Origin: Alphaproteobacteria bacterium
GTDB taxonomy: Bacteria > Pseudomonadota > Alphaproteobacteria > Micropepsales > Micropepsaceae
Direction of reading: 5' to 3'
Assembly: GCA_025924715.1 (NCBI GenBank)
Contig: JAICHV010000023.1
Coordinates: forward strand, 1-55,139
DNA: 55,139 nt
In this document: positions 1 to 7,371 of the stretch, in pieces
Position numbering within the stretch: the first letter of the stretch is position 1
Layout: each line of letters opens with the position of its first letter
Notes under the pieces: model-generated
What the model was told of the DNA's origin: nothing
Seen by the model: only the letters and a program-made list of their open reading frames with translations
Database searches by the model: none
Translations under genes and position numbers: made by a program

Positions 1-518
1 CCATCCAGATTATCCCAGTGGTTCAACACCCGCACCATCAGGCGGGGTGCATCGGTGATGTTCAGGTCCACCACCGGCTTGCCGGTCTGGATGCGGCGCA
101 GATAGGCGAACACGCCATAGACCACACCGATGTCCCGATTGGCCGCGATCACGGTGACGGGGTGACCATCCAGTCGCGTCGTTTTGAGGACAAAGCCTTC
201 CGCGCCGGCCTTGGCCAGCGGCAAGTTCAGCGAAGCGACCAGCGGCGAGGATGCCGCGGTGCCGATCACGATGGCGCCGTCCCGCGCGGTATCCGCGATT
301 CGCGTCGTTTGCGCCAGCAAGCCGTCCAGCCCGCGCCTCAGTTCGCCCGCCGCCGCATCCAGCGAAGGCGAATGGCCTTGCGCCACGATTGTCCTGGCGG
401 CGGTCTTTGTTTGCGCAGGCGCGCCCGCCGGAACATAGCGCAGCCAAAGGTCATGGCCGTCCTCGGCACGGGCCGCACCGGCAGCCATGACAAACAGAAG
501 GGCGATCAACAGGCGCAT
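1..518 (-). CDS. Alpha-glucuronidase (GH67), N-terminal part, cut by the window edge
   Basis: The minus-strand frame opens at ATG 516-518 and stays open for 172 codons to the window edge, so only the N-terminus is seen. Residues 1-18 form a signal peptide (MRLLIALLFVMAAGAARA). The mature protein starts EDGHDLWLRY, followed by the alpha/beta N-terminal domain and the run VRVLNHWDNLD, which is strongly typical of GH67 alpha-glucuronidases. Family knowledge: these enzymes release 4-O-methyl-glucuronic acid from xylooligosaccharides. The signal peptide suggests action in the periplasm. The catalytic residues lie beyond the visible part. A TGGTACCA-centred palindrome 53 bp upstream may be its operator. 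Identity is confident; the substrate is inferred from the family. Confidence 0.88.
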   Translation of the reverse strand, partial: MRLLIALLFVMAAGAARAEDGHDLWLRYVPAGAPAQTKTAARTIVAQGHSPSLDAAAGELRRGLDGLLAQTTRIADTARDGAIVIGTAASSPLVASLNLPLAKAGAEGFVLKTTRLDGHPVTVIAANRDIGVVYGVFAYLRRIQTGKPVVDLNITDAPRLMVRVLNHWDNLD

Positions 519-570
519 CGTTTCTCCTACTCGCCAGGTTCCCGTTTGCCATCGGCGACATGGGGCCATC

Positions 571-589
571 GCTCCATGGTACCAGGAGC
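571..589. promoter_or_regulatory. Candidate operator palindrome upstream of the alpha-glucuronidase gene
   Basis: GCTCCATGGTACCAGGAGC is an inverted repeat (GCTCC/GGAGC arms) around a TGGTACCA centre. A related half-like copy, TTGGTAACAG, lies at 623-632. Sugar-acid regulators of the GntR and LacI families commonly bind TGGT/ACCA-type dyads, so control of the glucuronidase by aldouronic acids or glucuronate is plausible. No regulator gene is visible in the window. Inference only. Confidence 0.35.
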
Positions 590-782
590 CAGTTCGGGCG
601 GTAATAGCTGCGTTGGAGTATCTTGGTAACAGACAGGTCGCAAGAAGCGACGGATCGCCAGTGTTCCTACCGAAGTGGCCTGACTATTCGAGGTAGCGGG
701 GAATGGCCTTCGCTTTGCTGGGGGGGCGCTTGTTTAACTAGCTCTCCGGCCCTTCGCTTACGCTTCGGGCGTTCGTCGCTCG

Positions 783-799
783 AAACGATCCACTGGATC
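783..799. repeat. Palindromic repeat element, copy 1 (degenerate)
   Basis: AAACGATCC (783-791), loop ACT, then GGATC (795-799); the outer right arm has diverged to CGC. On the minus strand the hairpin is followed by TCGAGCGACGAACGCC, which is shared in near-identical form with the copies near 52750 and 32055. It lies 3' of the Rrf2 gene on that gene's transcript. Confidence 0.6.
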
Positions 800-804
800 C
801 GCTC

Positions 805-843
805 CTCACCCTTCCGGCTCCGCCATTCCTTACCGCTTCGCGC
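805..843. repeat. 39-bp direct repeat, left copy
   Basis: The block starts CTCACCCTTCCGGCTCC and ends CGCTTCGCGC. It matches 2306-2344 at 36 of 39 positions in the same orientation; the differences are T/C at position 8, T/A at 27 and C/G at 29. The two copies bracket exactly the nsrR-globin-membrane protein cassette. Each copy also sits immediately 3' of a minus-strand gene. Confidence 0.75.
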
Positions 844-844
844 T

Positions 845-1279
845 TCAGGCTTTCAGCAGCATGCGGGCGAGGACCGGATTTGGTGCAGCCAGATCCGCCA
901 GAGTGTATTCATCCAAAACTTCGAAATAAGCCTTGAGCGCGCGCGACAGTGCGCCGCGCAACCGGCATGGTCCGGTAATGGTGCACGTGTTGGTCTTGGG
1001 ATTGAAACATTCCACCATCGTGAAATCCTCCTCCATCTCGCGAACCACCGCGCCCAGGCCGATTTTATCCGGCGCCCGCGCCAGGCGCAGCCCGCCGCCT
1101 CGACCGCGAACTGTTTCCAAATAGCCCTTACGACCCAGCTCGAACGCCACTTTCATTAGATGGTTTTTGGAAATGCCATAAGCGTCGGCGACTTCCTGAA
1201 TCGTCACGAGTTCGCCGAAGCGAACAGCGGCGTACATCAGCAGGCGCAGACTGTAGTCCGAATAAAAGGTCAGGCGCAT
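845..1279 (-). CDS. nsrR: Rrf2-family transcriptional repressor, NsrR-like nitric-oxide sensor
   Basis: This 144-residue protein has an N-terminal winged helix (about 1-65, with the VRGRGGGLRLA wing) and three cysteines, C91, C99 and C105, in the context ECFNPKTNTC and CRLRG. That arrangement is typical of NsrR, whose [2Fe-2S] or [4Fe-4S] cluster is nitrosylated by NO, releasing DNA. The spacing is C-x7-C-x5-C, slightly longer in the first gap than in enterobacterial NsrR. It is divergent from a globin gene, with 102 bp between the two ATGs that carries an NsrR-like half site. It probably represses the globin operon and perhaps itself. Another Rrf2 iron-sulfur regulator is the main alternative. 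Confidence 0.85.
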   Translation of the reverse strand: MRLTFYSDYSLRLLMYAAVRFGELVTIQEVADAYGISKNHLMKVAFELGRKGYLETVRGRGGGLRLARAPDKIGLGAVVREMEEDFTMVECFNPKTNTCTITGPCRLRGALSRALKAYFEVLDEYTLADLAAPNPVLARMLLKA

Positions 1280-1299
1280 GCGTCGTTTTATCCCGCTTA

Positions 1300-1322
1300 A
1301 AGATGTATCAAATATATTGCTT
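1300..1322. promoter_or_regulatory. Candidate NsrR operator between nsrR and the globin gene
   Basis: AAGATGTATCA, one base, then ATATATTGCTT matches the 11-1-11 layout of NsrR sites. The left half is close to the AAGATGCATTT-type consensus (8 of 11) and the right half is weak (6 of 11). It lies 21 bp upstream of the nsrR ATG and 60 bp upstream of the globin ATG, in the only A+T-rich part of the spacer, where both promoters should be. Confidence 0.5.
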
Positions 1323-1381
1323 TACATGATCGTTGGCAATAGCCTGTTTTGCGGCGCTTGGAGCGCCAGATTGGTACGCCA

Positions 1382-1843
1382 ATGACCTTGGAGAATCCGC
1401 GCCGTAAACCCGTCCATCCTTCGATAGACGAGGGAACGATTCGGGCGCTTGTGCACGGGTTCTATAAGCGCGTGCGCGACGACGCCGAGATTGGCCCTAT
1501 TTTTGAGCGCGTAATTGGTAACGATTGGGATTCCCACCTCGCCAAGATGTGCGATTTCTGGTCGTCGATCATGCTGACGACCGGCCGCTACAAGGGCAAT
1601 CCGATGATTGCCCATATGCGGCTCAAAACGGTCCGGCCAGAGCACTTCGAGCGCTGGCTGACGCTGTTCAGGCTGACCGCGGAAGAACTATGTCCTCATG
1701 AAATAGCGATCCTCTTTATCGGTCGCGCCGAGAACATCGCCCGCAGTTTGCAATTGGGCATGTTTTTCCGGGCCGGCCAGGTAGACGCAACGCCCCACAC
1801 AGAGCTTTTGAGGAAAAGGCAGAGGAGTACATATGAGCGTTAA
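1382..1843 (+). CDS. Group III truncated haemoglobin
   Basis: This is a 153-residue globin of the truncated group III type. The conserved stretches are FYKRVRDDAEIGPIF, the HLAKMCDFWSSIMLTTGRY segment and HFERWLTLF (distal B/E-helix region to proximal F/G region). Proteins of this group bind O2 and NO and are linked to nitrosative-stress protection, for example Campylobacter Ctb. ATG 1382 is preferred over an in-frame TTG at 1349 because homology begins just after it. The position divergent from an NsrR-like repressor supports NO detoxification. Its end overlaps the next gene by 11 bp, indicating translational coupling. Confidence 0.9.
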   Translation: MTLENPRRKPVHPSIDEGTIRALVHGFYKRVRDDAEIGPIFERVIGNDWDSHLAKMCDFWSSIMLTTGRYKGNPMIAHMRLKTVRPEHFERWLTLFRLTAEELCPHEIAILFIGRAENIARSLQLGMFFRAGQVDATPHTELLRKRQRSTYER

Positions 1844-2294
1844 CGCAGCCCGCCGCATCGAAGTCCAAGCGCCGGCCCTTATTGTCAAACCGACAACCGC
1901 ACCGACGCTCCTGAAGGTCCTCGCGCCAGCACCGGTCGAGGCGATCATGCACCCTCATGTCTATCGGATCGCGCTGGGATGCTGGGCGGTGTTCCTGGCC
2001 ATCTTCTGGCTAACCTTCTGGGTAAGCGCCAACGCTTTATTCATGGTGGTGATCGCAACATTTTACGCCATCGTATTCTTTGGCGTCCCCTACGCGATGC
2101 TCCGGCAGGTGCCTGGGCGTGCCGAAGCTAAGGGACCTTTGCTGACGTTTCTGAAGCAGCCCTTCGCCACGCTCAACGGTTCGTTGTACGGCTATGAGGC
2201 CCTCCTGCAAGTAATCCTGGTGCCGTTGTGTCTGATCGCCGGTAGCACGGCGATCGGCATTATCATCCGCTGGGCCCGCGCGGCCTATTATTGA
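1833..2294 (+). CDS. Small membrane protein of unknown function coupled to the globin gene
   Basis: The 153 residues have a cytoplasmic-looking proline/alanine-rich N-terminus (1-45), hydrophobic segments at about 46-68, 70-92 and 124-146, and a positively charged RWARAAYY tail. A strong GAGGAG ribosome site (1822-1827) precedes ATG 1833, which lies inside the globin gene. I do not recognise the family. The 11-bp overlap and NsrR context suggest a partner of the globin, perhaps placing it near the membrane or taking part in electron delivery, but no haem- or flavin-binding motif is visible. Confidence 0.75.
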   Translation: MSVNAARRIEVQAPALIVKPTTAPTLLKVLAPAPVEAIMHPHVYRIALGCWAVFLAIFWLTFWVSANALFMVVIATFYAIVFFGVPYAMLRQVPGRAEAKGPLLTFLKQPFATLNGSLYGYEALLQVILVPLCLIAGSTAIGIIIRWARAAYY

Positions 2295-2305
2295 AGGCGC
2301 CGCCG

Positions 2306-2344
2306 CTCACCCCTCCGGCTCCGCCATTCCTAAGCGCTTCGCGC
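2306..2344. repeat. 39-bp direct repeat, right copy
   Basis: 36 of 39 bases match 805-843 in the same orientation. It starts 11 bp after the stop of the small membrane protein and ends 9 bp before the stop of the minus-strand permease, so it could serve the 3' ends of both convergent genes. Confidence 0.75.
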
Positions 2345-2353
2345 CAGAAGCAG

Positions 2354-4822
2354 TCACTCATGCCGCAACGCCTGGATGGGGCTCGTGCTCGCCACGCGCC
2401 GGGCGTGGGTAAACAGGGTCGCCCAGGCGATCAGTAACGCGGCCGCACCGGCAACCAGGAAGTAGGACGGACCGAGCGCGATGCGATAGGCATAGCCCTG
2501 CAGCCAGTTGTGTAGATAGTACCAGGCCAGCGGCCATGCGACCAGATTGGCAATCAGGACTGGGATGGAGAATTGCCAAAGCAGCAGCAAGACGATTGAG
2601 CCCGTGCGTGCGCCGAACACTTTGCGCAAACCGATTTCCTTGGTGCGCCGACCGGCGGTGAAGGCGGCCAGCCCGAACAGTCCCAGACAGGCAATGAAGA
2701 TGGCGATACCGACAAACAGGCCAAATATTTGGCCCTGGCGATCATCATTGAGGAACTGCGCTGCGAAATCGTTCCTGAGAAAATGGCGCTGGACCGGGAC
2801 GGTAGGGGCGAAACGGCGCCAGCTGCGATCGATCATGGCCAGCGTCTCGTCTGTCCCATTGCCGCGCAGACGCACCGAGATGACCGAATTGTCGACGGGA
2901 TCGTTGTGAAACACCGTCGGCTTGATTGGCTCAATCGTGCCCGTCCATTTGAAATCCGCCAATACGCCGACCACCGTGACCGCTGTTCCATGCAGAAAGA
3001 TCTGCCTTCCCAACGCGCCCTGCGGCGTCAAACCGAGTTCCTTCGCCGCCGATTCATTGATCAGGACATTGAAGGTTCGGCCGCTATAAGTGTCGGAGAA
3101 GCGGGCGGAAGGGATGTCCAAGCCGCGCTCGTCCAACAGGCGGCCGGCCAGCAGCTTAACGCCGTAAGTTCTGGGAAAGTCGGGGCCGATCGGAACATTG
3201 CCCATCACCGGGTTGTAGGTGCTGCCCGGCAAATGCACATCCCAGTTCCAATTGTCGCCGTCCATCGGGACATAGCCGGATGTAGCGACGCCCAGTATTC
3301 CCGGCTGGTTGCGCAGGGCGCGTTCGAACGTATCGCGGTTCTGCGGCGGCATCCCGCCGGCACGGATGATGACGATATTGTCTTTTTGGAAACCCAGATC
3401 CATGTTCCGCGCGAAGGATATCTGGGCAAAAATAACCAGGACAGCAATGCCAAGGCCGATGGACACGGCGAATTGCAGTACCACCAACCCGGTGCGCAGG
3501 ATTTGAGAGCCGCCCTGGGGGACCTGATTGGCGCGCAGGGCGGCGGTGGGGCGAAAACCGGAAAGCACCAAGGCCGGGTAGAGCCCTCCCAGAAAGCCCG
3601 AAATCAGGGCAAGCCCAAATGCGCCGGCGAGAATCGGAAAATCGGCAACCGAGTCAAAACCGATCGGCCGTCCCAAGAACTGATCAAAGCTTGGCAGCAG
3701 CACTTCCACCGCCGCCAGCGCCAGGACCAGGGCGAACACACTCATCAACAGGGATTCACCCAGGAATTGGGTGACGAGCTGATGCCGGGCCGCCCCCATC
3801 GCCTTGCGCAAGCCGACCTCGCGCGCGCGCATCGTGGCGCGGGCCGTCGCCAGATTGGTGAAATTGAAGCAGGCGACCAATTGGATCAGGATGCCAATGG
3901 CGGCAAAGCCGTAGATCGTGGCCCAGCTTCCCGGCGCCTTCATGCCGCCATGGCGATCCGAGGTCAGATGCAGATCGCGGAAGGGCGTGAGGTTGATCCG
4001 AAGAACATCGCTGCCGCGCACATGGAGGCTGGACAGGACGCCGGGGTCCGCCGAGCGGTCAATGATGGGCGCCATCCGGGCAGCCACGGCAACCGGGTCG
4101 GCCCCCGCAGCAAGCCGGATATAGGACCAGCCATGAATGTTGAACCACTGGGTCCATTCACGTTTCGGCATCGGGTCGGCGGCGGACGTGGTGGGCAACA
4201 GCGCATCGATAAGCAGATGCGAATTGTATGGCACATCCCGCATCACGCCGGTGACCTTCAAGGCAAATTGTCTGATCTGGCAATTTTCGCCAGCCTTGTC
4301 GCAACGGTTCCCGCTCAAGAGGATTGTTCTGCCCAAGGGCTCTGCATCGCCAAAATATTTGCGCGCCCGGGTCTGCGAAAGCACGACCGAATCGGCCTGC
4401 GAAAACACGGTCGCAGGCGAGCCTTCCATCAGCGGCAGCTTGATGATGGTGAAGAATCCGGGGTCCACCACACGAAACTGATCCTGGAACAGGTGATCTC
4501 CCATTATCACCGTAAGTCGCTGGCTGATGAGATGGGTCTCTCCTGTCACTTCGGGGATTTGCTGGGCCATCGCCACCGCCACCGGCAAGGCCGAGCCGGA
4601 TGTGGGCCTCGGCTCCTGGCCCGCAAATGTGACGGTGGATTCGACGCGGTACAGATGGTCGCTGTCCACAATCCATTTGTCGTAGGACGTCTCGTCACGA
4701 ATGAAGAGGATGATGAACATCACACAAGTCAGGCCCACCGCCAGGCCGGCAATGTTGATGAAGCTGTAAAGCTTGTGCCGGGCGATGTTGCGCAGCGCCG
4801 TAAAGAGGTAATTGCGGAACAT
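2354..4822 (-). CDS. Duplicated FtsX/MacB-type ABC permease without an ATPase partner
   Basis: The 822-residue membrane protein starts MFRNYLFTALRNIARHKLYS, typical of large FtsX-like permeases. The order is: membrane segment at about 21-42, a periplasmic MacB-like domain, a three-segment FtsX unit at about 285-425 (GILIQLVACFNFTNLATARA), a new membrane segment (LVVLQFAVSIGLGIAVLVIF), a second periplasmic domain and a second FtsX unit at about 690-810. Two FtsX units in one chain mean it may act as a complete transmembrane dimer half-set. MacB-type systems move lipoproteins or peptides from the periplasmic side, but no ATP-binding gene is adjacent. It is divergent from a PadR-containing operon that may control it. 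Function unassigned beyond family. Confidence 0.85.
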   Translation of the reverse strand: MFRNYLFTALRNIARHKLYSFINIAGLAVGLTCVMFIILFIRDETSYDKWIVDSDHLYRVESTVTFAGQEPRPTSGSALPVAVAMAQQIPEVTGETHLISQRLTVIMGDHLFQDQFRVVDPGFFTIIKLPLMEGSPATVFSQADSVVLSQTRARKYFGDAEPLGRTILLSGNRCDKAGENCQIRQFALKVTGVMRDVPYNSHLLIDALLPTTSAADPMPKREWTQWFNIHGWSYIRLAAGADPVAVAARMAPIIDRSADPGVLSSLHVRGSDVLRINLTPFRDLHLTSDRHGGMKAPGSWATIYGFAAIGILIQLVACFNFTNLATARATMRAREVGLRKAMGAARHQLVTQFLGESLLMSVFALVLALAAVEVLLPSFDQFLGRPIGFDSVADFPILAGAFGLALISGFLGGLYPALVLSGFRPTAALRANQVPQGGSQILRTGLVVLQFAVSIGLGIAVLVIFAQISFARNMDLGFQKDNIVIIRAGGMPPQNRDTFERALRNQPGILGVATSGYVPMDGDNWNWDVHLPGSTYNPVMGNVPIGPDFPRTYGVKLLAGRLLDERGLDIPSARFSDTYSGRTFNVLINESAAKELGLTPQGALGRQIFLHGTAVTVVGVLADFKWTGTIEPIKPTVFHNDPVDNSVISVRLRGNGTDETLAMIDRSWRRFAPTVPVQRHFLRNDFAAQFLNDDRQGQIFGLFVGIAIFIACLGLFGLAAFTAGRRTKEIGLRKVFGARTGSIVLLLLWQFSIPVLIANLVAWPLAWYYLHNWLQGYAYRIALGPSYFLVAGAAALLIAWATLFTHARRVASTSPIQALRHE

Positions 4823-4861
4823 GCAAATTCTCCGAAAGCGGGATTGACGCCGGTATTATTG

Positions 4862-4881
4862 AATGTATAGTACCAGACATT
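4862..4881. promoter_or_regulatory. Inverted repeat in the permease/GIN divergent spacer
   Basis: AATGT (4862-4866) and ACATT (4877-4881) flank ten bases that include the small palindrome-like GTATAGTAC. The 101-bp spacer separates the starts of the orphan permease and the GIN-PadR-HAAS operon. PadR-family repressors commonly bind ATGT-N8/10-ACAT dyads, so this is a sensible site for the PadR protein encoded downstream. Inference from motif form and position. Confidence 0.45.
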
Positions 4882-4923
4882 AAAGGGTAGTGGCAATTGC
4901 CCGTTCGCAGAAAGGTCGAAGCC

Positions 4924-5820
4924 ATGCGGCATGAAACAGGACGCGCGCTGAACGTCATTTGCATTTCGGTGATGTTGGCGTTCACGCCGGCGGCGCTCGC
5001 GCAGTCGCGCCTGGGAAGCAAAAACGCAAATTTTACCGCACAGCCCCCCGCGGTCGATCAATCGGGGCACCGCGAATGGGCCTGGCAAGGCAGCGAGAGC
5101 CTCACCTATGGGGGGGCCGGTCACGTCCGCTATGAGCCCGGTGGGGAGCCGCGCATTATCGTCACCGGCGACCCGGCCGAGGTGGCAAACATCGAAGTGG
5201 ATGGCGGCGTCATCCGCAGCCGCAACGCAGGAATATTCAACTTCAATTTCGCGCGCGGCGCCTCGAATCTGGAAATCCTGGTGCGGGGTGTCACCCTGGA
5301 TCGTTTCGACCTGGCCGGCAGCGCAACGATGGATTTGGGGCGACTTGAGCGCGACAAACTTGCGTTGGCCATACATGGCAGCGGGACGGTCAATGCCCAG
5401 GGACAGGCCAAAACTCTTACGCTTCAGGTCGATGGCTCGGGCCGGGCAAACCTCGACCAGCTCAGTGCCGGCGAGGTCAATATTGTCGGTAATGGCAGTG
5501 GCAAGATCGCGCTGGGCACCATAAGCGAGGCCATGAAGGCCCGGATGAGCGGAAGCGGCAAGCTCGTAGCCGGGGACATTGCCAAGAGCGCGGACCTCGT
5601 CGTCACCGGCAGCGGCACCGTGATCCTTGGCAACGTTGATACCTTAAGCGCCAAGCTGACGGGCTCGGCCACGGTGCGCCTGGCATCGCAGCCCCGGCAG
5701 ACGGACTATCACATTCTCGGCTCCGCCAAGATTGTGATGGTTGGCCCGGATGGAAAGATCACGGAACTTGCGCGAATGCTCCGGCCGGAGCGTAATCGCA
5801 ATCGCGGCAGCCGGGATTGA
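4924..5820 (+). CDS. Secreted GIN-domain (DUF2807) protein
   Basis: The 298 residues begin with a signal peptide (about 1-27, ending PAALAQS). The rest is a right-handed beta-helix-like GIN domain: repeated short units of the form GSGT/GSAT/GSGK (SGSGTVIL, LAGSATMDL, GSGRANL), each starting a new coil. DUF2807 proteins are predicted surface or periplasmic adhesin-head-like solenoids of unknown role. ATG 4924 is chosen over an upstream TTG at 4897 because it gives a proper signal peptide. It is the first gene of an operon with a PadR regulator and a second, membrane-anchored GIN protein, so the pair may assemble together. Confidence 0.8.
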   Translation: MRHETGRALNVICISVMLAFTPAALAQSRLGSKNANFTAQPPAVDQSGHREWAWQGSESLTYGGAGHVRYEPGGEPRIIVTGDPAEVANIEVDGGVIRSRNAGIFNFNFARGASNLEILVRGVTLDRFDLAGSATMDLGRLERDKLALAIHGSGTVNAQGQAKTLTLQVDGSGRANLDQLSAGEVNIVGNGSGKIALGTISEAMKARMSGSGKLVAGDIAKSADLVVTGSGTVILGNVDTLSAKLTGSATVRLASQPRQTDYHILGSAKIVMVGPDGKITELARMLRPERNRNRGSRD

Positions 5821-5847
5821 AGACCGCCATCAGACAGGCATGGGGCA

Positions 5848-6174
5848 TTGGCAGACAGCACGCATATACAACTAAAAAAGGGAATCTTGGAACTGTGCGT
5901 GCTCACCCTGCTCGCCGAGAAGGATAGCTATGGCTATCAGCTTACCAGTCGTCTGTCGGACACAATTGGAATCGCGGAAGGGACTGTCTACCCGCTGCTG
6001 CGAAAAATGCAGGACGAGGAACTGGTGAGCACCTATTTGACCGATTCCGCTTCGGGGCCGCCGCGCCGTTATTTCAAACTTACAAAAGCCGGTCAGCGTG
6101 CGCTGGCGGCCAAACGCGCGGAATGGAAAGCGTTCAAAACAGCGCTGGCGGATATTCTGGGAGACGATGAATGA
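5848..6174 (+). CDS. PadR-family transcriptional regulator
   Basis: The 108-residue protein has the PadR winged helix: ILELCVLTLLAEKDSYGYQL, then GIAEGTVYPLLRKMQDEELV and the wing PPRRYFKLTKAGQRAL. It uses a TTG start at 5848 with GGGG four bases upstream of the gap (5842-5845); there is no in-frame ATG. It ends with a 4-bp ATGA overlap into the HAAS-GIN gene. PadR proteins paired with HAAS/DUF1700 membrane proteins usually repress their own operon and respond to envelope or effector signals. The likely operator is the dyad at 4862-4881. Confidence 0.88.
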   Translation: MADSTHIQLKKGILELCVLTLLAEKDSYGYQLTSRLSDTIGIAEGTVYPLLRKMQDEELVSTYLTDSASGPPRRYFKLTKAGQRALAAKRAEWKAFKTALADILGDDE

Positions 6175-6902
6175 GCCGCGCGCGCTTCATTTCGGCCCTT
6201 AAGGAGGGGCTCGCGGACCTTCCGCAATCGCAGATCGATGAAATTGCTTCCGATTACGAATTTCATTTCGCCGAAGCCACCGCCGCAGGGCAATCGGAAG
6301 ACGATGTCGTCGCCCGATTGGGTGATCCGGCGCGCCTGGCGCGCGAACTGCGCGGCAACCTGGGAAATCGGGACTTTTCCGGCGCAAAGACAACGCCAAT
6401 GGCTTGGCGCGAATACCGAAAGCCGGCGCTTTTCCTTGTCATATTGGGCGTCATCGGCATGGCGGCTGCATATTATTTTGCAATACACGGTAGGGGCGAA
6501 GAAACCACCCTAATCCCAATTGCGCCCGGCGCGCCGCGGCCGGCCGCATCGGCGCCCGCTTCCGGAATCAAGGTGGAAATATCCGGCGGCCAAGTTCTCG
6601 ACTTGGGAACGATCACACAAGATCGTCTGGAGATCGTCGTCGATGGCGGCGGCCGCGCGACGGCCAAGGGCCGGGTGAAAGAGTTGATCGTGCGGGTTGA
6701 CGGCAGCGGCACGGTCGATTTCGGGGGGGTGCAGGCCGATATCGTAGATGTGGAAATAAGCGGCACGGGAAACGCGGGCGTTTTCGGCACACAGATGGTC
6801 GACGTCACGATTTCAGGCGCCGGCTCGGTGCGACTGAAAGCCAAACCGAAGACCCTCAAGCAATCCATCACAGGGCCGGGCCGGATCATCCTGCCGGACT
6901 AA
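6171..6902 (+). CDS. HAAS (DUF1700) - transmembrane - GIN-domain fusion protein
   Basis: In this 243-residue protein, residues 1-65 are a HAAS/DUF1700 helical domain (FISALKEGLADLPQSQIDEI, then RLGDPARLARELRGN). One membrane segment follows at about 84-104. The remainder, about 130-243, is a short GIN solenoid with VDGSGTVDF, ISGTGNAGVF and ISGAGSVRLK coils. HAAS domains are found beside PadR regulators and are thought to signal with them. The layout places HAAS in the cytoplasm next to PadR and GIN outside, next to the secreted GIN protein, suggesting an envelope-sensing circuit. The 4-bp overlap with padR supports co-translation. Confidence 0.8.
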   Translation: MSRARFISALKEGLADLPQSQIDEIASDYEFHFAEATAAGQSEDDVVARLGDPARLARELRGNLGNRDFSGAKTTPMAWREYRKPALFLVILGVIGMAAAYYFAIHGRGEETTLIPIAPGAPRPAASAPASGIKVEISGGQVLDLGTITQDRLEIVVDGGGRATAKGRVKELIVRVDGSGTVDFGGVQADIVDVEISGTGNAGVFGTQMVDVTISGAGSVRLKAKPKTLKQSITGPGRIILPD

Positions 6903-6942
6903 TTCGCGGGGACAATGGTGCATTGCGAATGTCCGCTTTGGA

Positions 6943-7371
6943 TCACCCGGCAGGCTCAAATCGCAATGTTCCGGCACGCCTCGCTGGTCCGCCGGTGTCA
7001 CTGGGATGGTGAATCCCATCCATGACAGGGACCTCCAAGAAGTCGAACGGGCTTATGCCCTCCAGGCATGCGACGTTGATACCATATTGGTTGGGGTTCG
7101 AACGGCGCTGGTGATGCGTGTAGATTCCGCAGCGCGAGCAAAAGAAATGCTGCGCTGTGCCGGTGTTGAACCGGTAACTTGTGAGCACATTCTCGCCGCG
7201 GCTGATGTGGATGCCGCCAAGCGCGGCGGATACCGCTACGGCGCCGCGCATCCTGCAAAAGGAACAGTTGCACCGGCGTATCGTATTGAACCCGTCAGAA
7301 AGAAACGCTTCGAATTGAACGGCACCACAATGACATTGGCCGCTGAGGGATTTTTTTAGGTCAACTGTCAT
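6943..7371 (-). CDS. GFA/CENP-V-domain zinc protein
   Basis: The 142-residue protein has the GFA fold cysteines: C13-H-C15, C34-x-C36-x2-C39 and C78-x2-C81. These bind zinc in glutathione-dependent formaldehyde-activating enzyme relatives. Most family members (DUF636) have unknown substrates, so formaldehyde chemistry should not be assumed. It overlaps the upstream FMN reductase gene by 4 bp (ATGA), so the two form an operon. Confidence 0.85.
   Translation of the reverse strand: MTVDLKKSLSGQCHCGAVQFEAFLSDGFNTIRRCNCSFCRMRGAVAVSAALGGIHISRGENVLTSYRFNTGTAQHFFCSRCGIYTHHQRRSNPNQYGINVACLEGISPFDFLEVPVMDGIHHPSDTGGPARRAGTLRFEPAG

Larger units (their letters stand above)
519..844. other. Intergenic region with operator-like palindrome and repeat element
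   Basis: These 326 bases separate the alpha-glucuronidase start from the stop of the Rrf2 regulator. The right half, about 740-844, is filled by a repeat element: a GATCC-act-GGATC hairpin core followed by a 39-bp block that recurs at 2306-2344. The left half should carry the alpha-glucuronidase promoter. The short open frames crossing the region have no recognisable product and look like chance frames. Confidence 0.6.

Noticed and set aside
2729..4870. A 713-codon plus-strand open frame opposite the permease gene
   Set aside because: It is the antisense shadow of the permease gene: sequence rich in R, G, H, Q and D with no family motif, while the minus-strand reading has clear FtsX homology.
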